The position numbers and the translations under genes are program-made. A stretch of 64,000 nt of DNA from Coriolopsis trogii. Its lineage: Eukaryota > Basidiomycota > Agaricomycetes > Polyporales > Polyporaceae. Of this stretch, positions 1-12,014 are shown one piece after another (positions within the stretch are counted from its first letter, which is position 1; the number at the start of each line of letters is the position of its first letter). The notes beneath the pieces were generated by a model. The model made no database searches, was not told the DNA's origin, and saw nothing but the letters and a program-made list of their open reading frames with translations. The DNA is taken from contig JAHYIO010000031.1 in the NCBI GenBank assembly GCA_020543525.1, positions 3,286,001 to 3,350,000 on the forward strand, read 5' to 3'.

Positions 1-1319
1 CCAATACCGTGCTGTTCATGGCTGCTACCCTGCGATGCAACGGACAACCTGGATTTGCGCATGAGAGCATATAAGCCACCGTTGGGCTCCAACGCGATGA
101 TAGTATGATGCATATTCATCGACGTGTCCGTTAGTCAATGGCACAGTCGTCGTTGGCCTCAAGCTGTCGAGCTAGCAGCAGTCATGCGACGTACACCATA
201 TGCAAGCTGTACCATCTACAGTGACTCTTAGACGTCTAGACTCTCGCATCGTACATGTCGTGTCATGCCCATCCGCGTAAAATATCTCAGTTTCCGGACT
301 ACAGCTACTATAGTACAACCACGTCGGGACCGGGCCCCTCCCCGACACCCGGACAGCCCTCCGGACGCGACGGTATTAGGCATCTCTGCAGGAATAGTAT
401 AGTAAGGTACGATACGTCGCGGGCGCAGCGACACGCTCCACATCCCCCAAACCGAATGCTGACTGGGTGTTCTCCAACGCCAACGGTGATCCTATGGCCG
501 ACGCCGCGAGCGCAGGCTGCGCAGCAGGCACGGGTGCCGGTCACCGGGAAGGATTGGAGCACGTAGAGACTCGGGACTCGGGAGGGGTGGGGCGCGTCGG
601 GATGCAAGATGGCAAAAAAGTGATGCGAATGTGGATGAAACGGGGGGTGTTGGTGGTTAGAATGGCGCGGCATTGATGGGTTGGACGATGAGGGTGTGGA
701 AACATGCGAAAGACGAAGACGAAGATGACGGAAGAAGCGCGATAATGCGAGCAAGGACCATACTAGACTCAGAAGCTGGAGCCGTGCGTGATTGCTGGGA
801 ACCTGTGATGCGAGATGCATGGTTATCAGAGGACGTGCCAGGTCGGGGATGCAAGGGGGAGGATGTGATGCAGCAAGCAGCATGGCGAGAGAGTAGAGGG
901 AGAGTGGAAGAGTGGTATATACAATGCGACTCTACAAGTCCAAGTGTCCTGCGAAAAGGCGACAACAAGAGGAGAGTGTGTGGGGTTGTGGAGCCGGGAG
1001 AAGCCAGCGTGTTGTTACACCGACAGCGGAAAGGCTGCGAGCACAGAAGGGGACAGAAAACAGGGGCTGAACCTCCGCAGCAGACCGAAACAACAACGTG
1101 GCAGCGAGGGGAAAGAGGAACGCGGGCCGATTAGGGACGTCACGATAAGTTACTGAGCGCGCCAACAAACACCTATGTGCACCGAAGCAGGAATCCGCGC
1201 CAGGCCGGGGGTCGTTCAAGGAGTGGGTGGTAATTACAACACGCATGCGCATGTGCGCATGCAACAGTGGTGCGGGGAAAAGCAAGGCCAAGTGGCAAGA
1301 AATTTCAATGTTGGCCGAA
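1..1319. other. No supported gene at left edge
   Basis: Only short overlapping reading frames with no recognisable domain or consistent splice pattern are present. It may be the 3' flank of the membrane protein gene that ends at 1320, plus intergenic DNA. Confidence 0.4.
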
Positions 1320-4300
1320 TCACCGGTGTCGACCGAGCTGGAACCCGAACACAGTCGTGGACGACCCAGGCGTTGTCGTCTGAGCCGGTGCCGGCGCAGG
1401 TGTGGACGGTGCTCCCGCCGACGGAGGAACCGTGCTCGAACGAAGCGGGGCCTGGGGACTGGAGCCCCTCGCCGAGCGCATGGTGCCCGTCAGGCTCCCA
1501 AACTGTACACCGGTAGGACTCGCATACGGCGACGACGCACGGCCCAGGATCCGCTGCACGATGAATGGCGGCACGGACTGCGAGCCCCCTTGTGACTGCG
1601 AACTTCCCCGCTGATGGTGTGAAGGCCGCGTCGGTGACGACGGCCCGGCGCTGGGGAGTGGCGGATGTGGCGGGCGGTGGGAACCGCTGAGACGGTACGC
1701 GGACGTCCGGCGGGACTCGATGGGAGATATTGAAGAGTGTGCTGAATGGCGGAAATGAATGTCCGAGACGGTGTACGGCACTGAATCGGTGGGAGAAGGA
1801 AGTTCGTTGGCGTCATACGGGAAACTCTGGTCCGGGCCCTCGCGTTCGGGGGAGCTGGATGAGGTCGGCGTCGCTTGCTCGGTGTTGATCGACGGGAGAA
1901 TAGGCGTGGATTGAGAGAGAGGGACGGGATGGAGATCGACATTCTGCGCCAGTGGGGGTCCTGAGTCGGAGGCCGTGCCGCCGCCACCAGCCAACGTCAT
2001 CGACAGACCGAGCGATATGCGGCGGTCGGGTGGAAGGGACGCCCAGTTCACAGTCTGTGACGGTACGATCTGGCTGCTCTCACTCGTGCCCGTGTTCCGC
2101 TTTGACCGCGACGAACTGCGAGACTTGCCTGTCGAGTTCGACGCCGATTGCCTCTGCGACCGCGACAACGAAGTGCTCGTGGACGAGAAATCGAGGAAGG
2201 AGTAGATGCGATCCGCGCGCGAGGGAGAAGGCGGCGCAGACGACTCTGTGGCCGTTTGTTGCGAAAGCGCCTGCTTGAGCGATTGTGGTAGTGACCACGC
2301 GCCCGTACTGATCGCGCGCTCTGTGCGGCCCTCAGGTCTGTCCTGCACGTCGTCAGCGAACTCGACACGCAATGGTGAGATGTGCGCCTCTGGAAGGTAC
2401 GCCGGTGTGAGAGCCACCAGCTGGCCGTTCTGATCTGCCTGTGACGGTGCAGGGACGGAGCCTGAGGCCAAAGCAGACAGCAAGATGCCCCTTGTCGACT
2501 CCCGACCCGGGAGATCCCTTGGCCCCTTCGGTCGCGTCGGACTGCGTGGTGATGTCGGTGAGACCGGTGAGGCAAGCGATGGAACCAACGTCCGCGGGGG
2601 TGACGGGGTGGAGGGAACCGCCGAAGCAGGAAGATAACCCCGCGGCACCTGGGCGATCGTGAGGTCTGGCAGCTCGATGGAATAGCTCCCATCCGAGTTC
2701 TTGGACGCATTGCTCCGACGGAATGCCCTTTGCTTGCCCTTCTCCACCGCCGACAGGTGCTGCCCACCCTCCTCGTCATCAGAGTCGTCCGACTCCTCCT
2801 TCTCGCGCGTCTCTGGGGTCGGACTGCGTATGTCGAGCACGCCCCCCGTCTCATATCCGCCGTCTACGCCCTTCTGGGCGCGGGCCGCCTCATCAGCTTC
2901 TGTGCGTCGTTTGAGCGGGAAGAATGACAACAGGCCGCGGGCACGCGTGATCTCAGGGTTGACGAGCATCCGTTGCTTGCGACGATCGTTCCTCCGCCTT
3001 CGCCGCACAGCGAAGACGATCGCAGCCACCAACACGGCGAGGACGAGCGTGACACCTATCACTAACGCAGCAATAACGCCGCGAGGCAGGGATGACGACC
3101 CTGAGGCCGCACCGATGGGCGTCGCCCTGTACGGCATCGGCGGCGTGATGTACAAGTGCATGTATGCGTCCCAAATGGTGAGTCGTCGTTCCACGTTAGA
3201 TGTATGCGCACGAGGACGCGGAGGACGCGGGGAAGAAGCGGAGCGGATCAACAGTAAGCACACCGAGGCGCACAATGCCGAAAAGTGAGCAAACGCACCC
3301 GGGATTTTCGACGGTCGTGACATTGACCGCGCCAAGGACGAGGAGCGTGCCCGCACCAGCCCCCGCAGCTCCTGGGCCGGAGTTGACGACCTCGATTGTG
3401 TGCATGAGAGAGGGATCGAGGCCGGTGCGGAAGAACAAGAGGGTGGGTGATGAAGAGGTGAAAGACGCGCGAGCGGAAAAGGTAATCGGGTCCTGCTTGT
3501 CAAGCGACACGGTGTATGCGCCTGATGCAGGGGTGGTGAGGCCGGTGATGGCGACCGCGGAGCCTGGAAGGAGAGAATGAGCAGGGGAGACAGGGCGAAA
3601 AGGAGGAGAGGGGAAGAGGAGGAGGGAAGGGAATGAAAAAGAAAAGGGGAGGCGGGGAGTGAGGCGGCATATATGGACACTTGTGCATCAGGCAGGAGCA
3701 GCACGCGTCGGGCGGGAAGCTGCACCTCGGCGCTCAACCTCGAGGAAGTGCCCGGCGCCAGAGCTGACGTGAGACCCCGGAAGAAGCGCCGCCACTCCCC
3801 CGCCCCCGGACTCTCGACTGCGACCGCGGCCTCGACATCATCGTCGCCATCACCCCCGTTGCCGAACGCTCCGTGGCTGAGCACGATCCCACAAATTCAA
3901 TTTCATCCATCACTCTGTCTCAGCCAAGACCACCCCGGCCCACCGACAAATCCGGACGGGCAGCAGACACGAAGAATGGATCGTCGACGTACCGTTGAAC
4001 ACCAGCGTCGCCTTGTCTCCCATATTCGTGCTCGTATGGAAGGTGGCGCTCGAGCCGGGAAGAAGCGTCGACTCAAAGTCCCACTGGCCGCGAAACGCCA
4101 CCTCGCTGTCTGGAACAGGGCCAGTGACGGCCGTCGTAGAAGGCGTCGGGTTTGATGCGGTCGTCGATGGCGGCGGCCTGCAATGGAAGTGATTTCAGTA
4201 CGAAGAGCGCACTCAGAACGGGCAAGGAAATTCTCAAACGGCTCAGCAAACACCGAGGGGAAGGACCGGGAAGCAAGAAGCAAGGAATTAGAGTGCACGC

Positions 4301-5886
4301 AATTTTGGACGGGTAACTACGCGACAATAAGGGGCAAATGCGCAAGGCAGCCATGGACTTCCCCGCTATAGCAGGGAGGCTCGCGATAGTGCGAATCACC
4401 CTGTGACACGTTCCAAAGAGCACGGGAAATCGGACGGCCGTCCGGTGAGACTCTGCCATTCGGCTCAGAGCTTAAATGATATCCCCACGTTCTCATGCTG
4501 CAATCCAGCTCCCATCGTCTATGAGGCGAAAGGAACGTGTGGCGGTGGAAAGCACGGGTCGTCGTCTACGGGAACTCCGAAGGAAGCATGGAGTTTCACA
4601 GAGACTTTCCCCAGTATAGGGAACCGGAACAGAGACCGACACTCACTCTGGCGTCCCCGCGCCCACACGCATCTCGGCCCTATCGAATGCAAGAATAGGA
4701 CCGCCCGTGGCTGTAGAGTTCGTTACACGGTCGTCATCGTTCGGATTGTGAAGCGTGATCTGGAGAGTGTGTTGACCGTCTTGGAGGTTTTGGAACTCGG
4801 CGAGAACGTCCGTTGCTGCATCTTGCACCGTGGGGGAGGAACCGATGGACGAGAGGAAGTTGGTGGTAGCTGCCCCGTCTAGGACGACAGAATACGTCGT
4901 ATCTAACGAGTCGGACGTAGCACTTGGAACAAGGGTCCCGAAGAGCTTGACGTCGGTGCCTGTCGTATCAAACAAACGTTGGTCAGTACCTGCGGCTACT
5001 TATTGGAAACAGCAAAGAGTGGGACCTCGGTGGTTCGCACAACCGAAGTTTCACACAAACTACGTGCAGAAACGTTTCATGTCGCGAAGCGAATAGTCTA
5101 AATACCGTCCTCTGAAATCATCGTACTCGTCCCGGAACGCAGACGAGTTTAGTACAGCGTTGTGTTCAGTTGGTGACTGTTGAGAAGAAGCATCGAGCAG
5201 CGGGAGATCCACGATCAAGAAATCAGAACAGTCTCAGATCTGTGAGTCACCTCGAAGCTCTTCCCAATAGCAACCAAGAACACATGTACGAAATCAAACG
5301 TCGACGCTGCGAGCACACATATGGTTTCGATGCATGCATCAGGACATAGGGGTGAGTGAGGTTCTTGAGGACTTTTCTCCGTAGCACAACACGGGCAAAG
5401 ACGCCCGAATGCACATGGCGCGGCGCGAAGCTCAGGATGGGCGCTCTCCTCACGGCGCGATGGGACGCGAGACCGTATGCGAACGCAACAAGCTTCGACG
5501 TCGCCCACGTCGTGACAAAGAGACGACCCCGCCCAAGGAGTTACGCGATGACCGCAAACCCCGAGTGTACGACGCACGACCTCCTTGCATCGTCGTCCGA
5601 TAACGTGGAAAGAGAGCGAGGCGTGACACGAAAGAAGAGACGTACCGTTCCAAGTGATCTGCAGCGCGGCGCCGTCGCGCGCGGTGAGATGCAAGCTTGT
5701 GCCGTTGCCTATCGCAGGCCCGATGCTCGAGCCCGCGCCAGCGTCGATCGTCGCGAAGCCCGAGTCGGTATAGAACGGATTCCATCCTGTCGCCGTGTTC
5801 GGCGCGGAGAACGTGTCGGCGAAGGGAGAGTAGAGTACGAGGGGGGACGTGTCGTCGATGGTGAGCGAGAAGAGCGGATCGGCCAT
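1320..5886 (-). CDS. Mid2-like single-pass membrane protein with two extracellular modules
   Basis: Five exons on the minus strand: 5646-5886, 4647-4959, 3993-4177, 3299-3563 and 1320-3126, giving 936 residues with all phases consistent. The outside part has two tandem beta-rich modules (about residues 1-185 and 200-330) joined by a Ser/Thr/Pro linker. Each module is interrupted by an intron at the same place, inside an Asn-Gly codon pair before its second half, which suggests internal duplication. One hydrophobic helix (about 350-372, GVIAALVIGVTLVLAVLVAA) is followed by a run of arginines (stop-transfer) and a roughly 560-residue Ser/Pro-rich disordered tail. The family is common and uncharacterised in Agaricomycetes; a wall- or surface-sensing role is inference. 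No signal peptide is evident before the ATG at 5886, so an upstream first exon is possible. Introns of 423-686 nt are long for this genome, so small exons could be missing. Confidence 0.72.
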
Positions 5887-8800
5887 GCATGTAGAGCGTA
5901 ATGCGCGCGGGTGAGGGCTTGACGGTCGTCAGAGAAGTGGAGTCGGGCGGTGAGACTCGCAAGAAAGGGGATAGATGCAAGGCGAGGTTGCGGACGTGTC
6001 CGCACGTATTTGGATCGTGTGAGTGAGTCGTGCAGTCGTATGTCGGGTAGGCGAAGTGGTAAGAGGCTGGGAGGTCCCTGTGACGCCTGCGCGGGGTCCA
6101 GCGTCGACGAAGGGAGTGAGAGAGCAAGAAAGCGCGGGAGGAATGGAAATATACAGCAAGAGGGCGCGCGTCACAGGGCCATGGCCGGTGGTAAAGCGTC
6201 AAGGGAGAATTCAAGGAGCAAGGAGGGGACGTAAGGCTGTCCGACCGATCTTGATTAGAGCACGATTGGACGACTCAACCCAGCGTGAGAGGTCCCTCCA
6301 TCAGGCAGGGACGGGTCGATTACCATGTCGACCTGCGCGTCGGTCGCCGACGGTGGGCTTTCTGATCTTGCGACTCGAACACGCTGCCGCGTAACTCTGC
6401 AGTCGGCCGCGGTTTTACTCCGGGGTCGGGATTGCCTGGTTCAACTCCATGTCTACGATGAGTCGCTGACTGCGCGTCTTCAGCTGGGAAGAAGACGAGA
6501 AGACGATGTGGTCGAGCGTGGCATTAGAGTGGTGCATATGGTCTAGCTGGCCGTGGAAGCGGGCCGCGTACGCGCATCAGGGATATCTCAAGCCAGAGGA
6601 TTGGATCAAGCAGGCAGGAGTAGCAACACAACTCGTTCGTCCAATCACCGCACGCCTCCACATGCCCACTCCAAGCGCCTGCCGTCCCGATCCATCTGAT
6701 TCCACAGATCCCGATCCTACCGTCAGTCGGAGACTCTGCATCGTCGCGTCCACCGTCTTCGATTGTACTCATAACACCATCTACCAAACACTCCACATCC
6801 ACGGGGTGTCTCCTCCTGCGTTGAGCACACCTGCTGTACCTGAACTGTTCTACAATCGTCTACATGCTCTTGATTCCCGCCCGGTGCATCAATGTCAACT
6901 TCATCCAGACGCCAGCACATCAGCTGCCGCAGACTTATCCTCTTCCAGGCCATCGACCCCTCTCGCTGCGCGCCCTCAACGCACAATCCGATAATCTGCC
7001 CCAAGGCGGTGCGTTCGTCTGCATGATTTCGTTTGGCTTTAGAAGACAGCTCCCCTTTCCGGATCATCTTCACCTGTCACACGCATCAGCGCAGTTGTCG
7101 GACCGGACCAGACGCACGCTGCAGAAACCAAAATAGTCAAGAGAGAGCGAATCGCGCACATAATATGGGCGGAGGTCCTACTGGTCCCCTGGTCACGTCG
7201 TCGTGACTTGAGATCACCATCGACGCCACCTCCTGCCATCTTGAGGTCGATATTTACGCCCACTCAGGCGTGATATCTCCTCTGCGCTCGTCCTCGGCGT
7301 CGTGTCTCAGAGCGGCGTGTGTGGGCGGCCTCACTGGGGAGTCAGTCGTCCACCCGGACCCGCCTGGCAGTTGCTGCCGTTGCCTCATGTCTCCGCGTAA
7401 CGTCGGTCGTTCGCACGGCGGGACGTATTCGACGCCATGAGGCATCAGCACCTCTCCACGGCTGAAGCAAACGCCTACCGCGAGCCGCATCGATTTTGTG
7501 GGTGCTCTGCACACTTGTGCACGTCTTGCAAGGATGCTACTTTGTTCCGCCGGCCGGAACACTCGTTTGCATAATGAAAGAGGAGGGTCGGATGCTAAGC
7601 GAGCGACGCCCTCCGTCATATGTACGCGATCGACGTTTGCACCGTTTACGCATTTTTCTGTTTCTGTTCGGGCAGGCAAACGCGTTGCTTGTTTGGCGTC
7701 CGTGTATGTCGGCTCCGGCGTTTCCCGATTTCCCTGGTAGTCGGCGGACATCATGACCTCGTTTCGTTGAGCGTCGTGACGGTCGTGGAGATCGTCGTAG
7801 CCGCGCGCCGCCACACAGACGTTCAGAGCTTGACAGCGGTGCATTTCTCCTGTCTGAACTGACTTGAGAGCGACTTGCGCGACAAGTAGCTTGGCGCCTT
7901 CACTCTGTGGCTCCCGAGCGAACTCAGGTACAGCAGTACACATGTACGAGTGCCACTATGATCCAGCCTAGTGCGTTGCGCCAGAATCCAGATGTGGAAT
8001 ATCGATGCTCCCTGGCTCCTCCTCCCAAGAAAGGGTGGCGCTCGTGTTTCCCAGACCGTCCACCACTCATGCATCTTCAGTGATGCGAGTCGCACCTTGA
8101 ACAGACGAACCGCCCGGCGATAGATGGCATAGACGCTTGTGGCTCAATGCCCCGTTATGAACGGCCTCGAAGTCGAGAAGCATCTCGGACTCTTTCTACT
8201 GTGGCCGGTACAAGACTAAATCGATAGAGTTTGCTGATGCGGCACCGACTCGCGATAGCGACCGTGGAACAGTGTTCGTACTCTATCTCAAGAACTATGC
8301 TACGTCCCTTCTGATGGCTGCCACGACCACTCTATGTGGCGCCCACGGCCTGTCCTTTGTGAGAGGACCGGTGGTCATACAGGAATCCGACATACCAATA
8401 GCATCACCAGTGACGATTGAAACCTCGTTGAATGACTCAATGACCGAATGGTGCCACACTGATGGGCAGTCGGCCATCCGTCTCTTCCGCTTCCTGATCT
8501 CTGTACTCACGTTCACAGTTTCATAGCGGCGCGATCAGGAGAATCGCAGCAGAACGCTCAGGTGAGTCCTTGCATCGAACTCTAAGCGACAATTGAACCT
8601 ACCATAGGGATTCGTGTCACAGGTGGCTGCGGAGCCACGCGCCGATCGATACACACTCCTTCCGATCCCCGAGTCCGCCAACATGCCTTGCAACTTACTG
8701 TGTTGCCGCCAAGTCGACTCACCATATGGACCCAGGTATCATCTATATATGTGCGGCCTCACCAACAAAATCTTACCACTCAAACGTGTCCAACTCGATC

Positions 8801-9250
8801 CAGCTCGTAGGCTCTGTTCACGACGACGGTCAGCCCTGTCTGACAAAGCTCCTCATCTTTCAGGAACTTACTGCGTAGTTGCCGTGGTCGCATGATTGTA
8901 CTTAGCAGCCACCTTGGGATGGGCCATAGATGTAGGTCATGGACGTGTAGTTGCTCTTGACGATCCGGACGTGGTCAGTTTGGTGAAACACTTGTCAGCA
9001 AAACTCGCGAGACAAGGGCATCTCGCTCGTATCTCTATCTCTGACCCCGCTCCTTCTACTCATTCCTGGCTTTGTGTTGAGGAGTCTGGAGATCCTTCCA
9101 GAATACAAGAGAGCAAGCTGTAGTAAGGCTGGAGACCTTGTAGTTCTATGCCTAATTACAACATGCATGCGCGGGGCGCCCGTCAACGTGCGGCAGGGAG
9201 CCCGGGCCGGGTTGGGCATGTTCAACTCACGATGCACAATGATCGACGAG
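5887..9250. other. About 3.4 kb without a recognisable gene
   Basis: Both strands carry only short frames that I cannot link into a spliced gene. The longest, on the minus strand at 7254-7943, shows no domain or composition that supports coding. The part next to 5887 must hold the promoter of the membrane protein gene. No transposon ends or terminal repeats were seen. Confidence 0.4.
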
Positions 9251-9255
9251 CCTAG

Positions 9256-9489
9256 TACTTACGGACTGTTACTTTGTCTCCCATCCGCTCTCGCCACTCC
9301 GATGATGGCTTCACCGTGTCCAGCTTCTTGTCCCTTGTCTCTGATGCACGATAACACAATGACCACCAAAAAGGCCTATGGCGTTGTTCGTTTTGCATAA
9401 GACCCATCATAGACCGCGGTATCGGAACTGCCACTTATCCTCACATATCGGTACTACTGAGCTCGGCATCGTCAGCAGCTGCATTCGCG
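9256..9489 (+). repeat. Duplicated upstream block, copy 1
   Basis: The roughly 230 bp before the first F-box copy is recognisably similar to about 11750-12014 before the second. Shared landmarks in the same order are CTTTGTCTCCCATC, CTCGCCACTCCGATG, GTCTCTGATGCA and ATCATAGACCGC. The duplication unit therefore includes the promoter. A TATA-like ATAAGAC lies about 90 bp before the ATG. Confidence 0.65.
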
Positions 9490-11301
9490 ATGGAAGGGTC
9501 TAGTCAACACGCAAGAAGTCAACTCTGTCTAGACGTCATCGCAGAGGTGCTGTCGTACTTCGACCCGCTTGTCCTCGGGCCCGCTACTGCCCCTGATATT
9601 CTGCGCCGCCTAATCGACTGGAGAACATCCCCAGCATCGCTGACGAGAATCGGAAGACCCTCGCGCGCTGTGCGAGGGTGTGCAGAGACTGGTCCCAACC
9701 TGCTCTCACCCTTCTGTGGTCTGTGCTTCCCAACGGCCCGGGACCGTTAGTACACGCACTCACCAACTCGGAGGGAGTATGCTTCAAGACATCTAGGGAT
9801 GGTGTAAAGGTATGGTGCTTACATCCTCTTTTTCACTGTTTCCCGTGGTACTGACATACCATTGTTTCGATAGTTTGTTGACCTGCGTGGCCTCTCGGAC
9901 GCAGGTTGGCAGCGTTGGATGTGGTATGCCTCCCTCGTGCGGTACCTCCTCTTCCACCATTGGATCCGCCCCGATAGCTCTGACCCGGCCGTCTTCAACG
10001 CCGCTCTGGATAGAAACGGATGCGTTCCCCTGTTCAAAAACTTACGACTTCTCACGTGGCGATCGTCTCAGTATGCAAGCCGTGCTGCGGTGCTTCGCTC
10101 AGTCGCTTGCACCGACTTGATCATGTTCTGCATTGTTCAGGGCGATGGCACAGCCAACACAGTGGAAGCAGACCTGGGCACCATACGTGTTGCCTGCACG
10201 AGACTGCAGCACCTTCATGTCTGGCCACATTCGGTCCGTGGGCCCTCAGGCTTGCTGGAACCGTTCTACTACATTCCCGCGTTCAGCAAGCTCCGCTCGC
10301 TAGACCTTGGAAACGGCGCCAACGGCGAGATCCTGGCTCGTCTTGCCAGGCTTTCAAGGCTCTCAACTCTGATTGTACGGAAGACACCATTGATTTCTGG
10401 GGACGTGGATCTCGAAGCGCTCACGAACACATTCACCAACATGCCATCTCGCTCCTTCCGGGCATTGAGGACGCTATCCATGTCCGGCGCTCCTGTCTTC
10501 ATCTCAGCATTCCTCTCACACATTTCGCCCGATCGCCTCACCAGTCTCTCATGCGACGTCGAATCCCCTCACAAGCTTCAGAAGAACGACCCTTTCCATA
10601 TCTTCGCGCTCCCTTACATATCTCGATCGCTCACTTCCCTCCACCTGTGCATCAAAGACAGGACAGCCTCGTTGACACAGCGATCCCTTTACGAGATCAT
10701 ACAGCCCCTTATGCCCACCCTACGCCTGGTAACGGACGTCACACTTAGCCTCCCGCAACACATTGTCTGCGTGACTGATGAGGACCTCAACGAAGTCGCC
10801 CATGCATGGCCGCGTCTCGTCCGATTCGTCCTTCGGGTCGATGATCGGATACCGCCTTCAAGAGGCCAGTCCATCGACCACCCTTCGTTCATGGCGGTCG
10901 TCCGCTTGGCATGTGCGTGCGCGGAGCTGAACACGCTGCATGTCGAGAGCAGGAGGCTCACAGGGGATGACAAGGACGCGTTGGACGCGATGCTGTCAGA
11001 TGGCGCGCAACACAGGAACCTGAGGACGTTGGACCTTCTCGCCGGCTCTGCGTACGACATGCTCACGGAAAACCATCAATTCTCAACTGCTGGTATCTAT
11101 ATGATACAACTTCCGGAGACTCCTGGGGGCCCTAGAAGTTGTTGGTACCCTATGTTTCGGAATTCACCGCATGTCAGAGTGGATCACAATGCCATGGTTG
11201 ACTCTATGCGTCGACTCTTCCCTCGAGCGAAGGAAATTCGTTTCGAGAGTCAGGACGACACCCTTTGGTACTGTACGTTTGACGCTGACGGTGTACCTTG
11301 A
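9490..11301 (+). pseudogene. F-box/LRR-like protein, tandem copy 1, frame-shifted in exon 1
   Basis: Two exons, 9490-9809 and 9874-11301, with a 64 nt intron at the same place as in the downstream paralogue (12015-13858). The N-terminus (LCLDVIAEVLSYFDPL) is an F-box start, and the C-terminal part resembles leucine-rich F-box proteins of mushrooms, which recruit substrates to SCF ubiquitin ligases. The frame starting at the ATG at 9490 matches the paralogue up to about 9610, but the matching sequence from 9618 (LARCARVC...) lies in another frame, equivalent to a one-base deletion. The frame after the break runs open through the splice to the stop at 11301. Either a recent pseudogene or a base-call error; the remainder is so well kept that decay would have to be young. 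Confidence 0.7.
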
Positions 11302-11749
11302 AGAGCGATTGTGCGGTTAGAGAACGATTGTTTGTTTCGTACGATTTCGAATTCACAGACAAATTGTACCATGACATACAGCGGCCTGAGTCGTTCACGT
11401 GTGCCATATGCCTATGCTTGGCAAACACTGCGTACGAGATCGTGTAGCCTACTCGAGAAGACGCTTAAAGCAGTCCCTCCGCTGTGTCATTATGCATTGG
11501 ACATCGTCACGAGCTACAACTGATTATCTCTTGTGTGCCGCCGGGCGTGCACATTTCACAGTCTTCTACAGTACTGCTCAGCCTCCGATCGAGTTGTCTT
11601 CGTTCTCTCCTCTTGGCCCCGGCCCGCACTGGCATGGGAACTTGAAAGGCGCAGGCGAACCCTCGCAGAAGTACAACAGTGTTCAACAGATTGTGGAAAT
11701 CCTTCGCAGATCACCCGATGCAAGATCGACGAGTCAAGCACATGCCTGG
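11302..11749. other. Intergenic spacer between F-box copies
   Basis: This is the 3' flank of copy 1. It begins with a TGAAGAGCG stop context that is shared with the end of copy 2 (13856 onward). No other gene was seen. Confidence 0.45.
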
Positions 11750-12014
11750 TTGCTTTGTCTCCCATCGATCCGCTCTTGCCACTCCTGCCTCGCCACTCCG
11801 CTCTCGCCACTCCGATGGCTTCGCAATGCGCAGCTTCTTGTATTCTTGCGTCTCTCGTCTCTGATGCATGATGCGCGACGGCACAATGACTGCCAGGAAC
11901 GTCTGTTGCATTGTTCGAATTCCTTATGTATAAGACGCGCCTATCATAGACCGCCGGGTCACCCCTCACTCTCTCGTCTCGATACTGCCGGCGTTCTCAG
12001 TAACTGAAATCGCA
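11750..12014 (+). repeat. Duplicated upstream block, copy 2
   Basis: Counterpart of 9256-9489 upstream of the second F-box gene. It has extra internal iterations of a CGCCACTCCG-like decamer around 11790-11815, and a TATA-like GTATAAGAC at about 11929 followed by the shared ATCATAGACCGC. Confidence 0.65.

Noticed and set aside
6330..6450. tRNA-like GTTCGAGTC on the minus strand
   Set aside because: The T-stem does not pair and no acceptor stem or D-arm can be formed.
7254..7943. 229-codon minus-strand frame
   Set aside because: No domain, no splice logic, and composition typical of chance frames in GC-rich DNA.
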